The translations under genes were made by a program, and so were the position numbers. From Ailurus styani (Eukaryota > Chordata > Mammalia > Carnivora > Ailuridae), in NCBI GenBank assembly GCA_002007465.1, contig LNAC01000776.1, forward strand, positions 436,855 to 500,854: a stretch of DNA of 64,000 nt, read 5' to 3'. Below are positions 42,771 to 54,800 of the stretch, piece after piece; the stretch's first letter is position 1; every line of letters begins with the position of its first letter. The notes below the pieces were generated by a model, which worked only from the letters and a program-made list of their open reading frames with translations, was not told the origin of the DNA and did no database searches.

Positions 42771-44864
42771 ATGGGCATCATTTTGATATAATAATGAGCC
42801 AAATCTAATAGCGAGCCTGTTTTTCCTAGGTGAACTCATACACTCCCATGACTTCATTTACCATCTAAGAATGAAAGACAACCCTCCATTTTACGGCTCA
42901 TACCTTTCTCTTAAGCTTCCTCCAGACTGTACATATAGCTACTGGTCGGGACTAACCGTGTGTATCCCAGTGGCTACTCAAATTTGTTGTTGTGGGTTTT
43001 TCCTTCTCTGTCATAGATCATATACACAAGGCTCATCAACCAGTGTAGCTAAGCTAGAAACTATGTTACCTTGGATTCAAACTTCCCCTTAACGTTCAAC
43101 ATATTTAGACCTCAGGACCTGTTGGTTCTACCTGTAAAGTATTATCTCTGCACTCAGTTCCCTATTATCCCAGTGCTCACTACCCCAGTTTGGAAACTCA
43201 GTAGCTCTTACCTGGATTTTTTCAACAGCACTGTAACTTATTTTGTCCCAGGTTCTCACCTGTCTATGCTGTCCTCCATAAAACTGGTGGGCCCTTCCAT
43301 GATGGGGATTTAAAAAAAGGATTAAATTATGTGTTTGAATCTCCCCTTCTTCCTGAAAACTTTTTCCTCTGGCTTCATCTCCCCTTCTCCTGAAAGAGAA
43401 TCTCTGCCAGTGGCAGCTCTGGTCCCTGGGCTTTGGTTGTGGAAAAGGGGGTGAGAAGTGCCAAGGACTGCACAGCTTTACAAAGTGAAAGACAAGCTTA
43501 ATTAACTCCCGTTAGCAACAGGAGCAAGAGTTTCTTACTAGACAGAAAAGACTGAAAGAGTAGAAAGTGAGAGAGAGGCAGGGTCGTGGGCTTGATTTAG
43601 GGGAGAGCTTTTTGATTAAGCTGGGGAGGGGGAGGGCAGAAGAGGGAAAGGTGTAAAGGAGGAGGTGTGAGGCAAAGAGGGAAATGCAAGAAAAAGGGGA
43701 AGATCTGAATGGCTTTTACTTTTGACACCTGCAGCACACCGGCCCTAGACCCGAAAATCTCTGGGCTGTGACAGTCACATCTGGTTAAACTGTACATTCC
43801 TAAGGACAAAGGCCCCATGACACTTCAGGTCCTTGACAATCTGGTACCGATTTCTGCAGCCCTTCAGCCTCTCCTTCCTAGAGGCTTCACCCAGAATGGT
43901 TCTCCCACCTGTGCTTGCCCGGTCTGCTCCCTCTGCTGACAATGACCTTCCTACCCTGCCTTCCTGACAAATCCCCTTCCTTGAATTGGGAGAGTCTCCT
44001 GCTGTCCATGGCCAGGTTACCTGCAAGGGAATGGAAGTACAAAGGGTTAAGAAACTGAGTGAACCTTTAAGAAGGACACCTGAGGCGAAAGGAGCTCCTT
44101 AGAAATGATTTTAGGAGTTGGTTGATCTAAGGAGGGAATGGGAAGTCCATGGTATGGTGGGGGCTGAAACCAGACTGACTCCTTCCTGACACCTTCATGT
44201 AATATATGGACATCTTCTATCACACACAAATCAGTTGCTTCCCTTACCATGTTAAGCAACAAGAATAATTTTTAATTTCTTAGAATGATTTGCAAGTGGA
44301 AAAACTGGCCCAGTTTCTAAAAGATAAAAGAGATAAAAGATTATGTTATGCTTTGAATACTACCAGAATGCACTTGTACTTCCAGGGAGGGAAGATGTAT
44401 GTAAAAGCAACAAAGGGATCCTGCTAGCTACAGAAACAAAACTTACCTCTGGAGAAAAACAAAAGCTGACCACGTGCCATCAAATTTATACCTAAGTAAG
44501 TATAAATAGGACGTGTTTCTCAATCTATCAACTTCCTTTGTTGACAAACCTGCAATAGTGTTCACAGTTTACCCCATTATTAATTTCTCCAAAGCAAAGC
44601 TTTGTGCCCAAGAAGGGAAATCTCTTAAGCCCTGTACTTAGCTTACACAGAAGGGAAGAAAACCAAAGGTGCTTCACAAGGGTGTCCAATGCAAAAATGA
44701 AGACAAGTCAGACTAGATTGAAAGGGGTTTAGTATCACGAGGCAGAAACATGTAAAATATTTCATGCAGCCAACCTTATTTATTGAGAAGTCCTAATTTT
44801 ATTGCCCATTTAGTAACATGTTTGTTCCACAAACTAATTTCTCATAAAGCAAAGCACAACCTTT

Positions 44865-47800
44865 TCTTATAAATAGTATAAATTATTTTATTTACAGAAA
44901 CTTGTTACAAAACAAATAGACTATATATTTCTTCTCTTTTAAATATCCAAAGTAATTTTCTATCCCTTGACATTTGTTCATGTTCTATACAGCAGCCAAC
45001 ACAAAGTCCAGCTGAGATGCTCTTGATTATGTGTACAAATTATCAAACTACTCACACATTTTAACACAGGAGATTGCTTTTATAACCAAGCTCAAAGAAA
45101 CAGCAAAATGCTTTTCAAGGCCCTACATTCACACTGACAGTATGTAGTGCTCATTTAAATGATCGGAAAATGTAGAATGTTTTGCACAAAATGTAAAAAT
45201 GATTATTTTCTGCTAAACAATGAAACTTTTAACAATCATTTTCCAAAGCCCCCCCCCCACTCCCTGGACAGAGATAGTAAGAAATTCCTTGGCAACAGAA
45301 CTCTTGCAGGAAGACAGCTGCCTTTATAAGTTACATTTTTCAAATTACACATTTTTCAATGTTCTCAGAGGTACTTTGTATTATATTTTTGGAATATAAA
45401 AATTTTTAAATATTCTATTTTAAACTCTGTATTTCATGAGTGAATAACAAAACGGACATATTGTGTAAGTCGCTGGCTGACAAAAAAGATTTGTAACCCT
45501 TGGTGCCATCAGGCAATCCATCACCGGTTGAATTACTGTGAACCAAAGGCCTTAATTTTAAAATACCTTATAAAATTACCAGCAATGGTGGTTTTTAACT
45601 CCTTCCCTAAGATTTTAGAAACAATATTTAGGTGGAAAAAGCAAACTCCAAAAGTTGAACTGAACATTCAAGTCTTTTTAAAGAATCTGTCGAAGCTTAA
45701 AACTAGATTCAGGCACTTTCAGTTTTTCCCGTTAGTTTTAAACCACATCACACATGAACACACACGTGCTCAGAGTGTGCACACACAAACGCACAGGCAC
45801 GCACACGCACTCGCACATAAAACACGAACAAAAGAAAAGCAGTGTATCACTTCATTACGTGTAGTTTATCGGGAAATCGGGCAAATAGAGAAGCAATGCC
45901 CACTTGATCGGCATGAATCCGCTCCCGAGACATTAAAAGGGACAAAAAGACTTTCACAGAACAGAGGCATCCCTTAAACTGTAAAGGAGGCAGGTTCTAG
46001 AACTATTGGCTTGGCAGTGAACCACTTCAAATTATAAAAAGGTATTTACTTTTATTAATTAATAAATAAATACTAGATGATCTCAATTGTACCAAAACAG
46101 GATATCAGAAAAAAAGACCTGTGCAAAAATACATATTTAAATATGTACAATTCATTTTTAACAAAATATGTCTTCTGAAATAGGGATACTTCCATATTTA
46201 TAATAGAACAAGAAATTCCAAAATAAAGATACAAAAGTAGGTTTTGTAGAATTCTTTGTTCATCAATGCAGCACTTTTTTTTTTTTTGTAAGTTAAGAAA
46301 ACTGCAGGAGTTGTCATGAAATTCTATTGGAAAGAATATAAAAATTATCTTGGTTTTAAATTGATACCAAAGTCTGTCTAGAAACAACCCAACCACTGCA
46401 AATTTGGTTTTTGCAAGTTAATTCAAAAAAATACTTGTACTCCCGTGTTTTAAATGGTCTTAATTGTTCATTATAATAAAAAGTAGTTGTAGGAGAAAAT
46501 AAAATATTTGAACAGTCTAAAATTTAATAGCACTGTTTAGAATAGGTCTGTTTGTGGCAGGAAGAATCCAAAATGGCTAATTTCCTAATCCCGATGATCT
46601 GTGTACTACCGGGAGACATAATGAAATTCAATTAAAACCTCAGCCTAAGAAATCAAATGATCAACACTCGCTTATCTAAATATCTACATAATTCTGAATC
46701 AACTTGCTATCATGGATCCTATTCACATCTTTCAGAACAACATGATCTGTCTATAAATTCCATCGCTAAAAGCAACTTTATTTATATCCATCAAGTCCCC
46801 TTGGCTCTGAAAATAATTTCTACCCATATCCCCATTGCACTTGTCACCAAGGAATCAACTAAGTACGTTCTGATTCCCTCTTACTTCCGTTCTCTCCCTC
46901 CACTGGGATGGAACAACCAGACTGATTTCTCCTAACTATACCAAACTGGCCCATCCATGCGCTCTCCCTTACTAAGCTCTCCTACAGTATCATTTTTAAA
47001 AAATATTTACTGATTGCATAATAAGTGAACAAGATACTCTTTTCCCCTTCCTTTTAAAAAATCAATATTTTACATCAATTTATAGCTAAAGTATCTGCAT
47101 AAAGTTTTTGTTGTCTTACATAATAAGAATAATTCTGTAGCAATTCACATTATTAGGCTGGTAACCAAGTATTTATTCATTCTACTTGTTGTTGACTTGA
47201 AATTCCCTGAAATTGACATTTGTAACCCAAGAATTGTAGGGAAAGAAAGGATGCACTGACCGGCTCTGTCCAGGCCCTGCCCAGAGCAGTGATCAGAGCC
47301 CGGGGAAATGTACCCTGTGGTGTTTGGTAACTCTGTTGTGTTCCTCTAAGGAAAAGTGCCTGGGTTCTAGTTTCAGGAGTTGTGATCATGGAATCACCAG
47401 TTCAAATGCCCCAGCTCATCCCCCCAATGCAATGAGACTTTCTCAAGCAATGACATTTTAACATAGGAAGCTCTTTCTTTTGGGATGGGGTACTCAAATA
47501 AAATAAAATAAATAAATAAATAACCTTGAGGGACTCCAAACTCTCTCTGGAAGATGGCCGGTATTAATCCCCAGAAAGGAGGGTTTGTCGGGAAAATGTA
47601 TGCATCTCATCACCTTGGCCTGGATATGTGTGCACATATGCCTGCTCCCCTCCCTGGGTGCCTGTTCCCCACCCAATGGCATCCAGATGAACATGTGGAG
47701 AGGAAGGGAGTGCAGACACACACAACAGGGGGAGTGCTCAAAGCAGAAATTTACACAGAGTCCCAGGACAGTAGCCACAGAGACTGAAGGTAATGCACAT

Positions 47801-48870
47801 GGTGCCCTGGAAACATGTAAGTATATTAATGACTTAGTGAATGACACTTTCTGCTGCATCCTAATAATTTCACTTAACAAAGGCAATTTTTTAAAAACAG
47901 GAGACTGGGCAGGGCAACCAACCCAATCTACCTTACTATATAACATGAAAACTTAAAAGATAAAAAATTCCATCTCTTTGGAAATCTTGGAAAAACATTT
48001 CCCCCATAGTGATTTTATCTACCCCCCCCAACCCCTGCCCTGTCCCCCAACCAAAATTTGGCTTTCCATTATCAAAACTAGTTCCATTTGCATTCACTTA
48101 AAAAAAAAAAAGAAATTACAAAGAATTGCTTTTGTATCATGAAAAGTTAAGCCTCTAAAATGTGGTATTCTTGCTCTCTGGGCATCAATGGCTTTAAACC
48201 AGTTTGTAAGTTAGAAACTTTTGACGGCTTCTTACCCCAAATTACTCGCAAAGGCTGGGGGAAAATAAAGGCTATTTTGTCATGGTGCCTTGCGTTAACA
48301 TCCATATTCCATTCCCAGAACATTGCTATAATAACCTAACAGCACATCCTTTCTCCGAAGGGTTGCTCAGCGCGCAGCTCTACTCTCCTCCGGAAGGTGT
48401 CTCCAGATGGGGCACCTAACTGCTGGAGGGTGACCTACAGAAGACGGTACAAAAAAAGAACTGGGACAGGAAGGGGGAAGAAAGGGGAAAGTCTACAGTA
48501 ATGCTCTTGCCAAGACATTCTTTTACCCAGCCAATCTACTCAAAGAGTGGCTCCATGATTTACTGCAAGTTAAAAAACGAAGCAACAACTTCTCACAGAT
48601 TGGTAGCAAGCAGTCCAGACCACTTTAACACTGATAGAAGCAATTCGGTGGCTGAACTTGATCCAGTGTCCTTTACAAGTACTCACTGCTACAGACATAG
48701 CTTCAGGGAAATCCTCGTAACAACAACAGCCCGGCAGATTTCTACCCTCGAGGCCCACAGGAGGTTGGGAAAACAGACTCAAAGGCATCGTGGAGTCCGT
48801 AGTGCTGAGTGGAGGTGTAACTTGTCGTCAAAAGTGTCCAGATTATTCCTCCCCGCGCTATTTTCAGCTG
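44865..48870 (-). terminator. ATXN7: ATXN7 3'UTR and polyadenylation region
   Basis: About 4.0 kb, close to the length I recall for the human 3'UTR. No SINE interrupts it. Reverse-strand AATAAA occurs at 44887-44892 (likely final signal), 44798-44803, 44779-44784 and an earlier candidate at 46051-46056. A degenerate (CA)n tract lies at about 45755-45825. The end point is inferred. Confidence 0.65.
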
Positions 48871-48888
48871 TCAGGGACGTGCCTTTGG
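48871..48888 (-). CDS. ATXN7: ATXN7 terminal coding exon (PKARP, stop)
   Basis: On the reverse strand the sequence TTTTTTGAAAG|CCAAAGGCACGTCCCTGA gives PKARP and stop, the C-terminus I recall for the canonical ataxin-7 isoform. The upstream exon ends in phase 0, so this frame is used after direct splicing. The 3'UTR follows without a break. Confidence 0.9.
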   Translation of the reverse strand, partial: PKARP

Positions 48889-51800
48889 CTTTCAAAAAAG
48901 AGGGGGTAGGGAAACAACGAAAAGGTAAGTAAGCAGGTATGCGCGGCCCCGCCCTGCCGCCCAACAGAGCATCCCGAAGGCCACGTATAGCTTGGCTCTC
49001 TCTGGTGACTGGGGGACACCAGGAGCATTCAGCTACACAATCTGGCCTTAGCCACTTGGGCACAATCATTCTAAAAGACTGACTTTTAGAAAACCATCTA
49101 GAAGAGATGCAGGCCAGGTGTCCAGCTTAGAGAAAAGGCTCTCATGTTTGCCTTCTAGTTTTATTTACTGATTTCATTTCCTTGAAGGTCTTCCACGTTG
49201 TCAGCTGGACAAGGTTGAGAACTGAACAAGGTCATATGGGGTAGCACACGCAGGTATAAGAACTCACAGCCAAGTGCCCATGCCTGGGGTGGGGGAAACT
49301 CAGGTCCCCAATGACCCACAGTGAGCTACTGAAGTCCTGAGTGGTAAAGGCCACAAGGAGACTGGGGGCTGGGTGGGGGAAGCTGCCAAGCCCCCAGGCT
49401 TCCCAGTACAGGCCCACCATACCACATTCCCTTGTTTAGGCATCTTCAACCAGCTCAGTTGTCTCTGTTTTAAAATCAGCTCCACAAGGGACACGCGGGT
49501 GGTGCAGTTGGTTGGTTAAGTGTCCGACTCTTGGTTTTGGCTCAGGTGGTGATCTCAGGGTCATGGGATCAAGTCCTGTGTTGGGCTCAACTCTCAGCAT
49601 GGAGTCTGCTTGAGATTCTGTCTCTCCCTCTTCCCCACCCCACCCCTAAAAAATAAATTAATTAAATCTTAAAATCAGCTCCACAAGATATAGGGAGGTA
49701 AGGTTCCTACTCTTCTAAGAGCAGCATTCTCTACTGCATTTTGGAGTCATGGATACCTTTGAGATTCTGACGAAAGCTGTAGGATCCCTCCTGCAGATAA
49801 ATGAGCACAGACACTGAAAATATCTAACATTTTTTGGTGGGTTCACCAATCCTCCAAACTCTGGCCATGGGTCCCCCACTTCAAAATTTGTGCAGCATAA
49901 TAAAAAAGTTTTCTACTGCACAGGGGAAATCTTTCCCAAACACACACTTAAGTTCAAACTAATTTTAAAAACCCAAACGCAGACTGTTTGTCCTAGGGGA
50001 CAGGGTCCGAGAAGTGGCTGACTGGCAGCTCATGAACCATACTTGGTCAGCAGATGTGTGGGCTATACCAGATTTCAAAACAACACACTACATGACTTTT
50101 AAACACGGCCAAATTTCTCATGCGAAGTCCAGACCTCCAGTTGCTTTGAAATGGGTGACAAATTTCTGGGAGCACCTGCTCTGTGTAGATGGGCTCCCGC
50201 TTCACCATTTTCCATGAGCACGGATCTCCCCTGCTGTGCCCACCAGCCTCCTCCCCTCCTTTCTGTGATTTGTGGGCACTGAGGGCTGGCAGTGCTGTCT
50301 ATGGGAAGCCAGGTGCACTGCAGTAAAAGAACGTGTGGGGCATCACAACACAAGGGAACATCCCTCCCTCAGGTTCACAGAGAATCAGGAAACTACACTC
50401 AGAAGGAAGTTTTTAAAGGATGGCTGTCTACCACTTCCTGCAGTATTTGCACTGTATTTTTAGGCTGATAAACTATAATGAATAACTACAAACCAAATGG
50501 TAAAAGCCCATTTTCACATGTCCAGGGACCCCTTGCTCAAAGAGCCAAGCAACTACAAACAGCCCCTATAGACTTGAGGCTCAAAGAGAAGAATTTACAC
50601 AATTGTTCCTTCAATTCTTGGATAATTCTTTACCGCACACCTTTGGCAGTGGGTATTCATTCACACAGAGAGCGGAGGGAATCCTAACGCTGTAAGAAAC
50701 CTCCTGGTATTTTCTATAGAAGTCCTAACCTGCCAACTGAGTGAGGGTCTGCAGAGGAGGAAGACAACAGAAGAGCCTTGCACTGTACACCAGAACTCTG
50801 GGGCTGCTGCGGACATCCCTGTGTGCAGGCAAGGAAAGGACACACACTGGTGAGGGGAGTAACAAGGTGAGTGATGAACGGGCACTTAGAGCAAAGGAAG
50901 CTGGAGGAAGTGGCTCCAGAAGAGGGTGAGGGGAGGACAGGAACAGGGGGAAGAGCAGGGAACAAAGAGCACAAGACAGAGTCACAGGTCATTATGAATC
51001 TGACGCCCAGTTAGCCAGTGCTCTACAAATGGGCCTGCATCCACATTTCTTTCACATCTCTTCACTTAAATGAGATTTTAGTCTTCATCTCTGCCCACAC
51101 TTACTGCTGCTTCCCTGCCTCCCTGGAAAACTGCGAGATAAGATAAGGAGTGAGTTAACCGGAAAATCTCAAGTCCTTTGATGGGAAAATTATCAAAAGG
51201 TCTTTCAAAAATTTAACCCATCGCTTTCTAGATTAGGGTGCTTGCAGGCCAGCTTTCTTCAGAGGAGCAAGCGAGAGAACCAGGAGATCTCCAGGAGATC
51301 ACAGCCTGTGTCCTCCCTGAACGGTGCCCCACGATGTGCGCTCCCCAGGATCCACACCCATGGGCCATGCTGAGCGCGCTGGTGTCATGTGGGATGGCTT
51401 CTGCGGCCCTACCTCCTAAAATGCACTTCATGGTTTCCATACCTGGGAGCATCTTCCAAGTCATAGGAAATTCTGGCAGAGAAAACTCTTGTTTTACTTT
51501 CATGTGGCCATGAACTCTTCCTTTTTGAAAAGAGACCATGAAGCTGGACACGTGTTCCCAGGCAAACCAACCAACCCCACCACACCAATCTCCAAGCTGG
51601 CCAGAGAGCTCAAGGGAGAGGAAATGGGCACCCCCAGAGGGCTCACAGTCCATTTCCTACCTGATGAAGGAGGGAACTGTTCGTCAGTCCTTGTGCCCCT
51701 GGGCTGGTGCCCGCGTGTTTCATGTGGACGTTGTTCATGGCTGGCAATTTGGCAACCTTTGTGGGTTTGCTGCTGCTGTTGTTGATGCTGCTGGAGCCAG

Positions 51801-54800
51801 GCGAGCACTTTCTTTTCTTCCCTATCAGTCTGTCGAGAGGAGTGTGAGAGTGTGAATAACCGCCGTGGGAGTTGACAGGCAGCTCGCTGGACTGGTGAAT
51901 GAATGGGCCAAGAGAAAGCGTGGAGTCACTGCTGTTCACCATCACACTCATCCTCTTGATGGATTCAGCGGGGCTCCCCCCAGGGGGGCCCCTCCCTGAC
52001 AGGTCGTGCCGGACACTCACCGAGTTTGCCTTATTTACCACACAGTTGAGGCCCACGCCGTGAGAAGATGTTACCGTGGAGGGGTAGGGAGTCCCAGAAT
52101 GTGCCATACAGTTTTTCCGAAAAGACTCCATGGAATGAGAAGAAGAGGAGGAGGAGGAGGAAGAGTGAACTAACAGTGGGGAACTGTTTTTGCGTTTCTT
52201 TCCTGAGCCACCGCTGGTACTGCTACTGGCATTGTGACAGTTAGTGCTGTTACCAGAAGGCTCCTTGGGCCTTAAAGACTTGCTGGATTTCAACTTCTGA
52301 GGTTTCCTGGACATAGGGGAGGAGGGCACCGAGGAAAGGCCTGAGGGTGTGGAGGGGGATGAGGATGAGGAGGACACTTGTCTGGATTGCATACTGCACA
52401 CAGGATCCATTGCCCCAGAGGCAGCGGGCTGTGCATTTAGTGTGGTGCCATGAGCTGGTACCGATTTGCTGTTGGGGGAAATGCAGGTGGACGAGAGAAG
52501 GACAGGGGAGTTCGACACAGTGGCTGCTGCCAGATAGCTGACCCCACATTGTGACGTCGGCAGAGAGTTTGTCCGATGAGGAATACGTGTGGAGACGGGG
52601 GGCGTGGTGCTGGGCACCGGTGGGATTTTCCTGCAAAGAGAGAGGACAGTGAGAATCAGCACAGCTATTCATGGACACTTGGAGATAGATGTGCCCTTTA
52701 CCTCCGGCGGTGAGCAGCACATGCCTGTCAGGGGGATCCATCTGAAATGCACAGCCCATCCTTCCTGCCATTTCTCTCCTTCAGACTCCTTTATGCCTTC
52801 CTCGGGCTCTCAGAATAATGGTCTGTAAAGCACGTGTGCCTCACTCCCTGCGGGTCCCCAGCCTCACACTGCCTCTTCCCATCTACCCCCTTCCACCCCA
52901 TTCCCACATTCCACCTACCGAACTTTCTTATGTCTCAAAATAGGCCTAGATGTGAGGCACTGTCCATCTTCTGCCTACAACACTCTGACCCCATATTCTG
53001 CTCACCCCTCAGTCTCAGACCGTCGTCACTTTCTTAGAAAATCTGTCCTGACCATCTTGATTTGCTTGGTTCTCCACGGACTCACACTGCCTGTTGCCAG
53101 ACGTGGGGACCCTCAAGGCAGTTTGCACGTGTGACTGCTGATGATGGTCTAACATCCCTACAGACAGAGCAGTCCACAGCGTATTTATAACTGTACCCCA
53201 GTGCCCAGCACAGTGCCAGGAATACAGGAGGCACGCAAATGTCCAGGGAATTCATGAGTAAATGAGGAAAAGGGAAGGGCACAGTGACTTAATAGCAACT
53301 GCGAGGTCCTACCTATGGCTTGAATCACATCTCCCAGGATTTCCAATCACAGTGTGGGAACAAAGTATTCTGTTAATAATGTCTGGGCTAGGTACCTATC
53401 TGAAGATGAGAGTGTCACTCGAATGGCAAACCAGGGAGGTCCCCTTTTGTTTTTGCTCTGATTTTAAAATATGCCAGAATCAGAATTTCTAAAACCCCCA
53501 CAGCAGAATTAACACCCAGGTGACAACACAGAAAATGGCCTGAATGGAAGGCAAGTGTCGAGACAGGACTGTGCCTGACTTTATGGGGAGGCTCTGGGGG
53601 GGGGGGTCCAGTCCCTGCACCAGCCAGGGCACCAGCTCCTCATCTTCCTGGTAAGAGGTGCCCTAACTGCTGCCAAAGTGCTTTCCAGATGCTCTATAAG
53701 ACCTACAGCTTTTAATAAAAACAACTATTGACTGTATTTGTACCAGCTGCAACTGCCCCATTCAGGAGTGTCATTCTGGCACCAGAGACCAGTGCATCCA
53801 GACCGACCACACCCAGATCCCTGTAGGGCAGGGTCCAGACATAAGTTTCTCAATCTCTCCAAGAGATTCCAAAACAAAGCAAAAACAGAAGCTGGGCTCT
53901 ATCCCCATGCTTATCACAGAGGACAAATACGGATGTTATCTGAAAGGCTTATGAGAAAATCTGCCCCTCAACAAGATCCCCAGGCAATGTGAGGGCAATG
54001 GCAGCTCTGAGAAGCCCTGCTCTGAATGTATGGGTGCAGTACGGCTCCTGCTCACGGGGTGCAGTGGCTCCTCGTGGCCACCAGGTGGCTTAGGGAGAAG
54101 AAGCCTAAAGACCAGGCTGCTGGAACTAAATCCTGGGAAAAGGAAAAGCTTCCAGACTGGGAGAGATGTGGATCTCTCTGCACAACATATTGGTTTTTGG
54201 TGTAAAAAAAAAAAAAAAGAAAAAAATCTTTTAAGTCATTCATTACCTTTTGTATAAAAACAAAACAAAGAAAGAATATGTAGTCGTACTGACCTATGTC
54301 TGTATAAGTAGACTCTGTAAAGATATACACGCAATTAATAAAAATGCTTCTGTCTGTGGAGGGGTGGGGTGGGAAATAGGAATGTGGGGATGAGGGGGAC
54401 TAAAACTCTGACCTGTACACCTCTTTACATTCATTCTTCTTTTTTTTTTTTACCACAGTGAATTTATTACCAATCTGAAAAGTTAAGTATCACTGCCCCC
54501 CACACTACCCCCCCACCCCGACCAAAGAAAAATCCCAGCCCTTCCTTAGGATTTAGGATATGTGGAATAGCGGTCCCCAATCAACAGTGGACAAGCAGCT
54601 GAAAGAAATCACAGGAGCTCAGAATTGGCCTTTGGGGTCATGGCCGTGCTCCTGAGGAAGTGCTAGTCTAATTTCACCATTGTTCAGACTCCATACACTA
54701 AAGATAACTTATTTTACTGCCATACTCAAATCCCATTTCTACTTATCCCCAAATTAACCAAACAGGTAACTAAAGGGACTGAGAAGGCTGCCACTGAAAG

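Larger units (their letters stand above)
37881..44864. other. Gap between the PSMD6 and ATXN7 3' ends
   Basis: About 7 kb holding one SINE (41275), MIR relics at 39705-39925 and 42585-42770, an L2-type relic at 38150-38520, and a purine-rich tract at about 43555-43705. No coding exon recognised on either strand. Confidence 0.6.

Noticed and set aside
49266..49334. Candidate alternative ATXN7 exon (acceptor ACTCAG, donor GTGAGT) in the last intron
   Set aside because: Its 69-nt length is a multiple of three, so it would not switch into the second frame of the terminal exon, and I have no transcript evidence.
51500..51808. Frame with a Gln-rich run (QQHQQQQQQ) that looks like the ataxin-7 polyglutamine tract
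   Set aside because: It is another frame of the Ser/Asn-coding part of the large ATXN7 exon. The disease-linked Gln tract is near the N-terminus, outside this window.
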